From Thiohalocapsa sp963704155 (GTDB lineage Bacteria > Pseudomonadota > Gammaproteobacteria > Chromatiales > Chromatiaceae), in the NCBI GenBank assembly GCA_963704155.1, contig CAVPHF010000029.1, positions 1-64,000 of the forward strand: a stretch of 64,000 bases of DNA, in the 5' to 3' direction. Positions 19,287 through 27,520 of this stretch are shown piece by piece. The position numbers were made by a program, and so were the translations under genes. A model generated the notes under the pieces. That model was given only the letters and a program-made list of their open reading frames with translations, made no database searches and was not told the DNA's origin. How positions within the stretch are numbered: position 1 is the stretch's first letter; each line of letters begins with the position of its first letter.

Positions 19287-20369
19287 CTAGCGGCCCAGCT
19301 GGCGAAACTCGGTAAAGGCGACTCCGATCGGTATCGCCAGACCGAAGCCGCGATCGGTCGGGTCCTTGTGCTCCGTGGCCTTTAGCGTGTTTACGCCCAG
19401 CGCCTTGCCGTCGGCGTCGACCATTGGCCCGCCACTGTTGCCAGGCATGATGCGCGCGTCTGTGACCAATAAGCCGCCCCGGTGACCCGTGTAGGTTCCG
19501 GCGGTGATGGTATCGGCGATGCCGAGCGGACTGCCGATGGCATAGACGGTCTCTGTCTGCCGTAGCTGTCGGTCCCCCACCGGCAGGATATAGGGGGTGC
19601 GGTAGCCCTTCAGCTGCAGCAAGGCCAGATCATGGTTGGAGCTCACGTCAACCAGATCGGCTGCCAAGAGCGTGCCGTCCTTCAGTTCAATCTCGAAGGC
19701 ACTCTGCAGCTGGGCGGCATGTCGCTTGATTTCCAGTTCGCGCTTTGCTTTCCGATAGTCGAGATTTCGCTCGCGCAGGATTCTCTGCCCGCGCTGATAC
19801 TCGGGCGTGGCGGCATAGCGCTCCGGCAGCTCGGCTAACTTTCGCTCCAGATCCTCTATCTGCGCTTTCGCAAGCTCCAGGTTCTGCTCATGCTTCCGTG
19901 CCCAGTCTTGCGCCGGCTTCACGACGTGGCGGTTGGTCAGCAAGAGCCCATCGGCACTGACGAAGAAGCCTGAGCCGCTGCCTACCTCCGAGCTTACCTT
20001 GACCACCGCCAGGCTGCTGGCCTCAACCGCGCTCGCTGGTCGATAGCTAAGCTGCAGCCGTTCGGCGAGGTCGCGTTCGGGCGTGACCGGTTCTGCCGCC
20101 GGCGGCGGATCGGTCCTTTGCTGCGCGCCCTTCTGCTCGAGCCGCGGTCGGTCGCTGAACACCCAGCGGCCGTCGGCGTCCTGATAGCGATAGATCTCGG
20201 CATACAGCGGGCCGCTGAGTGCCGCGAACGCCAAGGCCATGCCGGCGGCCGCGGACAGCAGGCCCTTGGTCGGTCGTGCGATCGAGCGATCTCTGCCCCA
20301 ATGGCTCGAATCACAGGTTGAATCGTCGGTGGGCGCCATCGCGCATGGACTGTTCGACTTGCGCATCAT
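19287..20369 (-). CDS. DUF4124 plus trypsin-like (S1C) serine protease with inserted coiled coil
   Basis: A 360-residue exported protein. After a signal peptide ending near residue 57 comes a DUF4124 module (EIYRYQDADGRWVFSDRPR), then a chymotrypsin-fold protease with His148 (TNRHVV), Asp247 (NHDLALL) and Ser312 (GNSGGP). Residues 153-222, between the His and Asp strands, form a charged helical insertion of coiled-coil character, which ordinary DegP-type proteases lack at this site. No PDZ domain follows. It probably acts in the periplasm on an unknown substrate. DUF4124 is common in secreted Chromatiales proteins and may bind the envelope. The exact start among the ATGs at 20369, 20366 and 20339 is uncertain. 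Confidence 0.85.
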   Translation of the reverse strand: MMRKSNSPCAMAPTDDSTCDSSHWGRDRSIARPTKGLLSAAAGMALAFAALSGPLYAEIYRYQDADGRWVFSDRPRLEQKGAQQRTDPPPAAEPVTPERDLAERLQLSYRPASAVEASSLAVVKVSSEVGSGSGFFVSADGLLLTNRHVVKPAQDWARKHEQNLELAKAQIEDLERKLAELPERYAATPEYQRGQRILRERNLDYRKAKRELEIKRHAAQLQSAFEIELKDGTLLAADLVDVSSNHDLALLQLKGYRTPYILPVGDRQLRQTETVYAIGSPLGIADTITAGTYTGHRGGLLVTDARIMPGNSGGPMVDADGKALGVNTLKATEHKDPTDRGFGLAIPIGVAFTEFRQLGR

Positions 20370-20656
20370 CCTGCCGTCACGAGAGATTTCCGCCTATTGT
20401 CAGCTTTGGCGCCCGCCGTCGTCCAGCCGCTCCGATGCCGGGGCTGGATTCGAGTGACCAGACTCCCTGACCAGACCCCCTGACCAGACTCAGGGAACAG
20501 CGCCTCGAGTTCCGCTGGTCGCGTCAACGGCAAGCTCCGTCGGCGATCGACTAGCCACGCTGCTCGCGTCGTCTAGATTCAGGGTCGTCGGCGACCCTCG
20601 GTATCGCTCGGCGCGCCAAATCATCATCGAGCACGACAGACAAGGATGAGGACACC

Positions 20657-21268
20657 ATGGACATCGCTGTCAGCACCGATCGACCAGGCAAGGCACTCTC
20701 TGTTGGCGCCGCGCCGAGCACCGATGTGACTCGGGTGCGAACGCATGCAAAGGCATTCGCAACGGGTTCAGATCACTCCTGTCATGGCTTCGGCGGTGCC
20801 CGCAGGCCGCGGCGTCGCCAGCGTGGATTTACCTTGGTCGAGGTACTGGTCACCATCATCGTCATGGCCATTGGTATCCTCGGCGTCGCCGGCCTGCAGC
20901 TCGCGGGAATGCGCAGCAACCACAGCGCCTATCTGCGTACCCAGGCGACCATCGCCGCGTCCGACCTCATCGACCGGATGCGCGCCGACCCGGCGGCGTT
21001 CGCCGGGAAACGGTTCGATTCCTCGACCCCGAGCGGGAACCCTGTCTTCGACGATTGGCGGCGTCAATTGCCGCTGCTTGGACTCATGGCACCGGCCCGC
21101 GGCGCTCAGGGGGAACTCGACTGCGGAGCGGGCAACGCCTGCACCTCGGGTCATTGCCGCGTGGTCGTGCGTTGGGATGATTCCCGCGCCGATTATGACC
21201 CCGCGGGACAGCGGGCGCGTCGAGGCGACGCCTTGACCTTTGCTGTCTGCACTCGGCTGGCGGAATAA
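20657..21268 (+). CDS. pilV: Type IV pilus minor pilin PilV
   Basis: A 203-residue minor pilin. The class III signal site is QRG/FTLVEVLV, with prepilin peptidase cleavage after Gly57, followed by the hydrophobic helix VTIIVMAIGILGVAGLQLAG and the PilV-type region with YLRTQATIAASDLIDRMRADP. The leader before the cleavage site is about 57 residues, much longer than usual; the ATG at 20657 has AGGATGAGG upstream and no other ATG lies closer to the site. It is the first gene of a pilV-W-X-Y1-E operon that primes pilus assembly and forms the tip complex. Confidence 0.9.
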   Translation: MDIAVSTDRPGKALSVGAAPSTDVTRVRTHAKAFATGSDHSCHGFGGARRPRRRQRGFTLVEVLVTIIVMAIGILGVAGLQLAGMRSNHSAYLRTQATIAASDLIDRMRADPAAFAGKRFDSSTPSGNPVFDDWRRQLPLLGLMAPARGAQGELDCGAGNACTSGHCRVVVRWDDSRADYDPAGQRARRGDALTFAVCTRLAE

Positions 21269-21271
21269 GCA

Positions 21272-22750
21272 ATGATCTGGCTGTCGCCGCCCAAGCGCGA
21301 GCGCATGCAGAGGTGTCCTGCGCATGGCGTCGCCCCACGCACTGCCCAAGGCTCTGCCCGGCGAATCACGTTGCGGCCGGCTCATGACGGCGATCTTTCC
21401 GCCGCGGGCGCGGCGGGCTTCTCGCTGGTCGAATTGATGGTCGCGTTGGCGATCGGAGTGGTGATCCTGATGGGCATCACCGACCTCTTGGTCGACAGTA
21501 AGACGACCTTCGTCCGCGAGGAGCAGTTCGCTCGACTGCAGGAGAATGGGCGCATTGCCGCGATGGTCGTCTCCCGGCATCTGCGCAACAATCGATCGCT
21601 CGATTGTCGCAGTATCGGCGTCCAGCAACTCGACGACTCGCTGACCGTAAAGAGCTGTGACCTGCTCGACATCCCGGCCGGCAGTGCCTGCAACCAGGCC
21701 GGCTGGCGCGCTTTCGATCACCTGCTGTCGACCGATCGTGCGCTGGGTTACGACGGTGCGCAGGACCTTGGCAACCCCGACAACCTGCCTGACCTGCCGC
21801 TTGCTGCACGTACGAACCTGGCCGCGCGCTGGTTGCGTGGCGATGTATTGGTGACCTGGGGTGCTGGTGCGGAAGGCGTTTGGGTGGACGGTGCGCTGTT
21901 GGCCGCTGACGGCGGCAGCGATCATGCCAACCGCATCAAGGTCGATGGGAGCCCGGATGCCTTTTCCGTCCGCACGCTCGCATTGCTCTCCGACTGCGTC
22001 GCGTCCGATCTGTTCGAGATCAGCGGTCCGACGCCTGGCGATGATGTCCAGTCTGGCGAGGGGGGCGACAGGGCGGGCAGCGTCGGCTACCTGTACCATG
22101 CTGAGTTCAACCGCAAGACCGGCGAGCTGGTCAATGCAAGCGGCGGGCTGAGTCGCGCATACAACTGGCGCGCGGCCGACGACGACGCTCGCCAGGTGCC
22201 ATCACCGGCTTTCGGCGCGCGCATCTTTCCGTTCTCATACAAGGTGTTCTACCTGTGCTGCGTGGATATCGACGCCGGAGAGCTGCAGACCGGCTCCGGC
22301 GTCGGAGGTTGTGTGTCAAGCGACAGCCGCTATGATCCCGATCGCTATCGCCCCTCGTTCTGTGTGTGGGATGCCGCTAGGGCAAACAGCCAGCCCTTGG
22401 TCAGCGGCATTGCCGATATGCGCGTCGCCTTCTCCGGCGATGCCGACAATGACGGCGCCATGGATTTCTTTGCGTCGCAACAGAAACCCATCCCCAGCGC
22501 CGCCTGGGTGACACAGCAGAAGGCCTGGTCCGGGGTCCGGTCCGCGTCCGTGGAGTTGCTGATCGCGACCGGCGGCGGCGTCCGCTCGAGTGCCGCCGCG
22601 CCGGCTAGTGCCGACTGGCCGCCCAACGGTGGCAGCGGGATCGACAGCGACACACTCGGCTACGGCTTGCCCAAGGACAGGCGCCGCTATCAGCGCTTCC
22701 AGGTCAACGTCGCGATGCGCTCGCGAACGCCCTGGTACATCGCTCCCTAG
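21272..22750 (+). CDS. pilW: Type IV pilus minor pilin PilW
   Basis: A 492-residue PilW, at the upper end of the family's length. The prepilin site AAG/FSLVELMVALAIG lies near residue 50 behind an Arg-rich leader. The segment ITDLLVDSKTTFVREEQFARLQENGR is the PilW signature. The remainder is a large beta-rich periplasmic domain with several Cys, including a CC pair at VFYLCCVDIDAG, that probably forms disulfides. It starts four bases after the pilV stop, so it is translationally coupled. It would join PilV, PilX and PilE to support PilY1 at the pilus tip. Confidence 0.9.
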   Translation: MIWLSPPKRERMQRCPAHGVAPRTAQGSARRITLRPAHDGDLSAAGAAGFSLVELMVALAIGVVILMGITDLLVDSKTTFVREEQFARLQENGRIAAMVVSRHLRNNRSLDCRSIGVQQLDDSLTVKSCDLLDIPAGSACNQAGWRAFDHLLSTDRALGYDGAQDLGNPDNLPDLPLAARTNLAARWLRGDVLVTWGAGAEGVWVDGALLAADGGSDHANRIKVDGSPDAFSVRTLALLSDCVASDLFEISGPTPGDDVQSGEGGDRAGSVGYLYHAEFNRKTGELVNASGGLSRAYNWRAADDDARQVPSPAFGARIFPFSYKVFYLCCVDIDAGELQTGSGVGGCVSSDSRYDPDRYRPSFCVWDAARANSQPLVSGIADMRVAFSGDADNDGAMDFFASQQKPIPSAAWVTQQKAWSGVRSASVELLIATGGGVRSSAAAPASADWPPNGGSGIDSDTLGYGLPKDRRRYQRFQVNVAMRSRTPWYIAP

Positions 22751-22759
22751 CATCAGACC

Positions 22760-23419
22760 ATGAACGAGCGGGCCGACATGGACTACGTCCCTCATCAGCG
22801 CCGCCGCGGTGCAGCCGATTGGCCTGATGGCCAGCGTGGTGCCGTCCTGATCGTCGGTCTGCTGGTGCTGCTGGTGATGACCATCATTGCTGCCGCTCAG
22901 CTCCAGAGCACGGTGCTGCAAGAGCGAATGGCAGGCAACATGCGCCAGAAAGATCTCGCCTTGCAGGCGGCGGAGGCGGCGTTGCAGGCCGGATTGTCAT
23001 TCATCGAGCAGCAGCACACACCGCCTGCCGAGGACGATGTCGGGAGCAATCTGGTCTGGACCAGTTGCACACCGGGCGACTCCAGCGTCGGCGCGACGAC
23101 CGGCGATGGCCCATGTGGGCGTTTTGAGCGTCTTATCTTGCCGCGCTGGCGCGGTGATCTTGATCAGGCGGAAGCCGCCGGTGCGAGCTATGCCGAGGTC
23201 GCCGCGCTGACCGCGGCGGCTTCCGCAGACCAACTCCCCGGCCTGATCGCCCAACCGCGCATCTACATTGAGGTCCGCTACCTGCCGCCGCTGGACGTGG
23301 AACAGGCGGCGCTGGGCACCGGAGTTCACTACTACAGCGTCTCTGCAGTCGGCTTCGGCGCCAGCGACCAGGCACGCGCTATCCTGCAGTCGACGATCGC
23401 CAAGGTGTACCAGCTATAG
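22760..23419 (+). CDS. pilX: Type IV pilus assembly protein PilX
   Basis: A 219-residue protein. The N-terminal region QRGAVLIVGLLVLLVMTIIAAAQLQSTVLQERMAGNMRQ is the PilX motif, where an Ala replaces the usual Phe after the processing Gly, as is typical for PilX. The ERMAGN segment and the following LALQAAEAALQAG are diagnostic. The C-terminal domain ends in an alpha/beta fold with YYSVSAVGFG. It lies 10 bases after pilW. PilX takes part in pilus biogenesis and, in some species, bacterial aggregation. Confidence 0.9.
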   Translation: MNERADMDYVPHQRRRGAADWPDGQRGAVLIVGLLVLLVMTIIAAAQLQSTVLQERMAGNMRQKDLALQAAEAALQAGLSFIEQQHTPPAEDDVGSNLVWTSCTPGDSSVGATTGDGPCGRFERLILPRWRGDLDQAEAAGASYAEVAALTAAASADQLPGLIAQPRIYIEVRYLPPLDVEQAALGTGVHYYSVSAVGFGASDQARAILQSTIAKVYQL

Positions 23420-23431
23420 GAGGCACACAAC

Positions 23432-25837
23432 ATGGGCGATACCGGCAAGCGCATGGCGGCACCTCGGTGGAGGTGCCAGCATGGGACGCGCACAGTGCGT
23501 CTGGGCGGGTGCTCTGCTGCTTTGGCTTTTCTGCTCGCCTGCTCGGCGACTCGGGCCGACGACATCGGCGTCGACAAGGCGGGGCTATGCCAGGATGAAG
23601 ATCCGCCGACCGCGGCCTGTGTCGATGCCTCCAACGTCCCGGTCGCGATCGGCAGGCCGAGCCTCGACGCCGACAGTCGCGTCTTCCAGGCGGTCACCGA
23701 TGCCGCCGCTTGGCGGGGTGAGCTGCGCGCCTACCGTGTCTCGCAGGGCTATGGTCGCGAGCCCTGCGCGACCAAGCCACGCGGCGACTTGTGCGAGCGC
23801 CCCGCGGCGCCGTTCTGGCGCAGTTCCATTGGCGACAGCGACGAGCGCGTGATCCTGACCCAGGTCGACGGCACCCCGGGTGCGTTCGAGCGGGCCATGT
23901 TCGATGATCTTTCCGACGCGCAGCAGCGCGGCTTGCTCGGCTGTCCAGCGGAGTCGGCCGCCTGGGTTGGCGACTTTGCGTTTTGCGCCCTGGATGGCGA
24001 AGACGCGATTGACGACGAGCGACGCGCAAGGGCCTTGGAGCGCATCGAGTGGCTTCGCGGCGACAGCAGCAGGGAGACCGGGGAGGAGGATGGTTTTCGT
24101 CAGCGCGACGGCCATCTTCTCGGGGATATACTTGGCAGCAACCTGGTTGTCGTCGGTGCGCCCAGTGGTCGGTTCAAGGATGCCGACTATGTCGCCTTCC
24201 GCGGAGATGAAGGTTCGCGGAAGCGCCCGACCGTTGTCTATGTCGGCGCCAACGACGGCATGCTGCACGCCTTCGATGCGGCCGATGGCGAAGAACTCTT
24301 CGCCTTCGTTCCGGAGTCGGTGTATCCGCATCTCGCCGCTCTTACTGCGCCGGACTATGGTCGAGCCGGCGGCGAGGCACCGAAACAGGCGTTCGTCGAC
24401 GGACGCATGAACACGGCCGACGCCCGCTTTACCGATAAGCGGGGGCGTGATAACTGGCATACGGTGCTGGTCGGCGCGCTCGGACTCGGTGCGCAAGGCA
24501 TCTACGCCCTGGATGTGACCGACCCGCTTGGCGTCACCGAGCGCTCGGCGCGCGATCTGGTGCTCTGGGAGTTCACCGACGCCAGCGGCAGCGACGCTGC
24601 CGATGGCGCGCTGGACGGCCGCGACCTGGGCTACGGCCGGGCCGAGCCGGCGATCGTGCGCATCGATGACAATCTACACGACGACGGCGCGCCGCTCTGG
24701 GTGGCCCTGGTCAGCAATGGCTACAACAACACCGCAACCGCGGGCGAGACCGAAGCGCATTGCAGCGACGGCGACGCGGACACCAACTGTACCGTCAGTC
24801 AGACCGGCAACGCAGTGCTCTATGTGCTGAATCTGGGCGGCGACGACGGCACGCGGATCAGGGCCAAGCTGGATACCGGCCGCGGCGTAGAGGATGATCC
24901 GCGCGGGGCCGCCGCGCGCGCCAATGCCCTGGCGCAGGTGTCCGCGGTGGATGTCGATGGCGATCTGATCGCGGACCTCGCCTATGCCGGAGACCTGTTC
25001 GGCAACCTGTGGCGCTTCGATCTGGTCGACCTCTCCCGGCCGCCGCGACTCCTGTTTAGTGCGACCGACGCCGCCGGTGATCCGCAGCCTATCACCACCA
25101 AAGTGGTCTACCAGCGCCATCCCTATGGCATCGGTACCCTGATCCTGTTCGGCACCGGGCAATATCTGAAGGCGGAGGACAACTTGGATAGGCAGCTCCA
25201 GAGCTTCTATGCCATTTGGGACGATGGTGGTGCCATGGTGCACGACTCCTCGGGGGCTGGAGTCGCAACGCGCACTGATTTGTTGGCACAGTGGTTCGAG
25301 CCAGCGGCCTCGGTGCGGAAGCCTGGCGTCGGGGCAGAGGTCGGCCTCGGTCGCGTCAGTAGCGATCATGCAATCGACTGGTCGGTGCACCGCGGCTGGT
25401 ACATCGACCTGATCGCGCGCGCCGGTGATGCACCCGGTGACGCACAGGGAGAGCGTGTCGTCGTCGCGCCGCAGGTGCGCGACAATCGGGTGGTCTTCGT
25501 CTCCATGATTCCCGGCGATTGTTGCAGCGGCGGCACGAGCTGGGTCAATGCACTGGACGCGAAAGACGGCTCTAGACTGACCTTCACGCCCTTCGATTAC
25601 GATCTGGACGGCCGCTTCGACGGCAATGACCTGCTATCGAGCGAGGATGGTCGATCGATGGCCGGCAGCAGCATCCGACTCGGCAGCGAAGCCAGCGGTG
25701 GCGTCTACTCCTCGCCGAGCGTGATGGGGCTGGGCGGCGGCCGCTTTCAGGGCATCATCTCCAATTCGCAGGGCGACATGCTCCGCCTGCGGGAGTCTGC
25801 CGCACTCGATTGGCGCACTTGGCACCAGCTCGATTGA
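23432..25837 (+). CDS. pilY1: PilY1-type pilus tip protein, short form
   Basis: An 801-residue PilC/PilY1 family protein. After a signal peptide, the C-terminal beta-propeller domain dominates: VVYVGANDGMLHAFDAADGEELFAFVPES near residue 270 marks its start, and DVDGDLIADLAYAGDLFG near residue 505 is the calcium-binding loop that in Pseudomonas PilY1 controls extension and retraction. PilY1 proteins are usually 1000-1200 residues with an N-terminal VWA or lectin-like part; here only about 250 Cys-containing residues precede the propeller and I see no MIDAS motif. It sits 12 bases downstream of pilX. It is expected at the pilus tip for adhesion, twitching or surface sensing. Confidence 0.9.
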   Translation: MGDTGKRMAAPRWRCQHGTRTVRLGGCSAALAFLLACSATRADDIGVDKAGLCQDEDPPTAACVDASNVPVAIGRPSLDADSRVFQAVTDAAAWRGELRAYRVSQGYGREPCATKPRGDLCERPAAPFWRSSIGDSDERVILTQVDGTPGAFERAMFDDLSDAQQRGLLGCPAESAAWVGDFAFCALDGEDAIDDERRARALERIEWLRGDSSRETGEEDGFRQRDGHLLGDILGSNLVVVGAPSGRFKDADYVAFRGDEGSRKRPTVVYVGANDGMLHAFDAADGEELFAFVPESVYPHLAALTAPDYGRAGGEAPKQAFVDGRMNTADARFTDKRGRDNWHTVLVGALGLGAQGIYALDVTDPLGVTERSARDLVLWEFTDASGSDAADGALDGRDLGYGRAEPAIVRIDDNLHDDGAPLWVALVSNGYNNTATAGETEAHCSDGDADTNCTVSQTGNAVLYVLNLGGDDGTRIRAKLDTGRGVEDDPRGAAARANALAQVSAVDVDGDLIADLAYAGDLFGNLWRFDLVDLSRPPRLLFSATDAAGDPQPITTKVVYQRHPYGIGTLILFGTGQYLKAEDNLDRQLQSFYAIWDDGGAMVHDSSGAGVATRTDLLAQWFEPAASVRKPGVGAEVGLGRVSSDHAIDWSVHRGWYIDLIARAGDAPGDAQGERVVVAPQVRDNRVVFVSMIPGDCCSGGTSWVNALDAKDGSRLTFTPFDYDLDGRFDGNDLLSSEDGRSMAGSSIRLGSEASGGVYSSPSVMGLGGGRFQGIISNSQGDMLRLRESAALDWRTWHQLD

Positions 25838-25888
25838 AGACCGATCCGCGAAGCGCGTAATCAGCAGCCAGCAGCCGAGGATGCCACA

Positions 25889-26350
25889 ATGCCCCTCGAT
25901 CGAACCCATGTTGCAGGTGCACAGCAAGGCTTTAATCTGATCGAGTTGCTGGTCACCGTGGCCATCGTCGCGATTCTGGCAGCGATCGCATACCCAAGCT
26001 ACGAAGAGCAGGTGCGCGCCGCGCGCCGCTCCGAAATGCAGGCTGAGTTGATGGCCCTGGCACAACAGATGGAACGACTGTACACCGAGGCCGGCTGTTA
26101 CAACCCCGGCGATGAGGACGACTGCGGTTCGCCACGGAGTCCATCCATCGCCACCGCGAACGACTACTACGACCTTGGCTTCAACAGTCTCGACGCCGGC
26201 GCTTTCAGCATTCAGGCAACGCCGAGGGCCGATGGCCCGCAGGCCGCCGACGGCATCATGCGGATCGATCATATCGGCCGGCGCTTCTGGGATGAGAACG
26301 GTGATGGCGACGTCGCCGACCCCGGCGAGGATGACTGGACGCGAGGTTGA
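25889..26350 (+). CDS. pilE: Type IV pilin-like minor pilin PilE
   Basis: A 153-residue pilin-like protein. The prepilin site is QQG/FNLIELLVTVAIVAILAAIAYPSY, with Asn where Thr is usual and the essential Glu at +5 present. The 13-residue leader and the YEEQVRAARRSEMQAELMALAQQMERLYTE stretch fit the PilE group found at the end of minor pilin operons. Two Cys (YNPGDEDDCG region) could form a disulfide loop. It lies 51 bases after pilY1 and its stop abuts the Fic reading frame. Confidence 0.9.
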   Translation: MPLDRTHVAGAQQGFNLIELLVTVAIVAILAAIAYPSYEEQVRAARRSEMQAELMALAQQMERLYTEAGCYNPGDEDDCGSPRSPSIATANDYYDLGFNSLDAGAFSIQATPRADGPQAADGIMRIDHIGRRFWDENGDGDVADPGEDDWTRG

Positions 26351-27307
26351 TTGATGCGTGCAGCGAAGCTCCAGTCTCTGACCGTCTACGACGTCTCCAC
26401 CCGCGCGCCGATCCGAAACGAGCAGGCGGTGGCGGGCAAGATTGGACGTAATTGGGTGTATTTCTGGGTTGCGAAACGGGTGTTTGTGGGTGTAAGAACG
26501 GGTGATGAGCAGGAAGTCGCCGGCTACGCGGAGGCCATGGAGACCGTCTTCGCGTCCTGGGGGCAGATCAGGGTCACCGAGAACCACATCAAGCAACTCC
26601 ACCGCGACCTGCTGCGATTCAGCGACAAGGATGAGCGCCACCGTGGTGAGTACAAGACAGCCAGCAACAGCGTGGCGGCCTTCGATGCCAACGGCAATCA
26701 GGTCGGTGTTGTCTTCGAGACCGCGAGCCCTTTCGAGACCCCGCGGCTGATGGCCGAGCTGGTGGACTGGTTCGATCAGTCTCAGAAGGGTGAACTGCAT
26801 CCCCTGATCGCCGTTGGCATCTTCGTTGTGGTATTCCTGGCGATCCATCCATTCCAAGACGGCAACGGTCGCCTGAGTCGGGTGCTGACTACCCTGCTCC
26901 TGCTGCGGGCCGGCTATGCCTATGTCCCCTACAGCTCTCTGGAGAGCGTTATCGAGCAGAGCAAGGAAGGCTACTACCTGGCGCTGCGCCGGACCCAGGG
27001 AACCATCGGCACCGACACGCCGGATTGGGCGCCATGGCTGATGTTCTTCCTGAATGCCTTGCAACGCCAGATGCGATGCCTGCGCGAGAAGGTCGAGCGC
27101 GAGCGGCTGCTGCTCGCCAAGCTGCCGGACTTGGCGATCCAGATCCTGGACCACGCCCGCGATCACGGTCGCGTCACCATTGCCGATGCTGTCACCATCA
27201 CCGGCACCAGCCGCAACACGCTGAAGCTGCAATTCAAGCTTTTGCGAGAGCGGGGCCTCCTGGTGCTGCATGGACAGGGCAGGGGGGCTTGGTACAGCCT
27301 GCCGTAG
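26351..27307 (+). CDS. Fic family protein, probably 5'-truncated
   Basis: A 318-codon frame with a complete catalytic core. HPFQDGNGRLSR (about residues 166-177) is the Fic active site that transfers AMP or another phosphate-linked group to target hydroxyls; EVAGYAEAMETVF, ENHIKQLHRDLLR and DERHRGEYKT precede it and a winged-helix tail follows (DHGRVTIADAVTITGTSRNTLK). Related proteins are about 370 residues and begin with a helical region carrying the inhibitory motif TSEIEG. That region is absent. The first 50 residues here (from TTG 26351/ATG 26354) do not look homologous and may be untranslated. It begins right at the pilE stop. If expressed it could be an unrestrained Fic enzyme, but it may be a pseudogene. 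Confidence 0.7.
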   Translation: MMRAAKLQSLTVYDVSTRAPIRNEQAVAGKIGRNWVYFWVAKRVFVGVRTGDEQEVAGYAEAMETVFASWGQIRVTENHIKQLHRDLLRFSDKDERHRGEYKTASNSVAAFDANGNQVGVVFETASPFETPRLMAELVDWFDQSQKGELHPLIAVGIFVVVFLAIHPFQDGNGRLSRVLTTLLLLRAGYAYVPYSSLESVIEQSKEGYYLALRRTQGTIGTDTPDWAPWLMFFLNALQRQMRCLREKVERERLLLAKLPDLAIQILDHARDHGRVTIADAVTITGTSRNTLKLQFKLLRERGLLVLHGQGRGAWYSLP

Positions 27308-27330
27308 CCCAGGCGAACGCCAGCGACGCG
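27302..27330 (+). repeat. Short GTAGCC-type intergenic repeat, copy 3
   Basis: After the Fic frame the sequence reads GTAGCCCAGGCGAACGCCAG, matching the first ten bases of the repeat at 40488 (minus strand) and then diverging. Its TAG is the stop codon of the Fic gene, as its counterpart is for the heptad-repeat gene. Confidence 0.4.
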
Positions 27331-27520
27331 GGCACGCATCGACCTGTGTTGCCTGGTCCTTGGTTGATGCCCCCATAAGCTGGTCTGGGGCTTGCCTAAA
27401 CCCCGGAAAGGCTGCAGGATAAAGTCCGCTCTGAGGAGGACATGCGCGCAATGCCAGAGGCTTGGTAATCGGGCGGCGCGTCAATAAACAATTACCAAGG
27501 ACGTCCAGCAGTACCCGATC

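Noticed and set aside
20768..22099. A 443-codon minus-strand open frame
   Set aside because: It is antisense to pilV and pilW, both of which have clear prepilin motifs and operon spacing.
27308..27520. Possible riboswitch or leader upstream of the second moxR
   Set aside because: The 213 bases contain a GAGGAGG site and an eight-codon mini-frame, but I could not match any riboswitch consensus or a convincing hairpin set.
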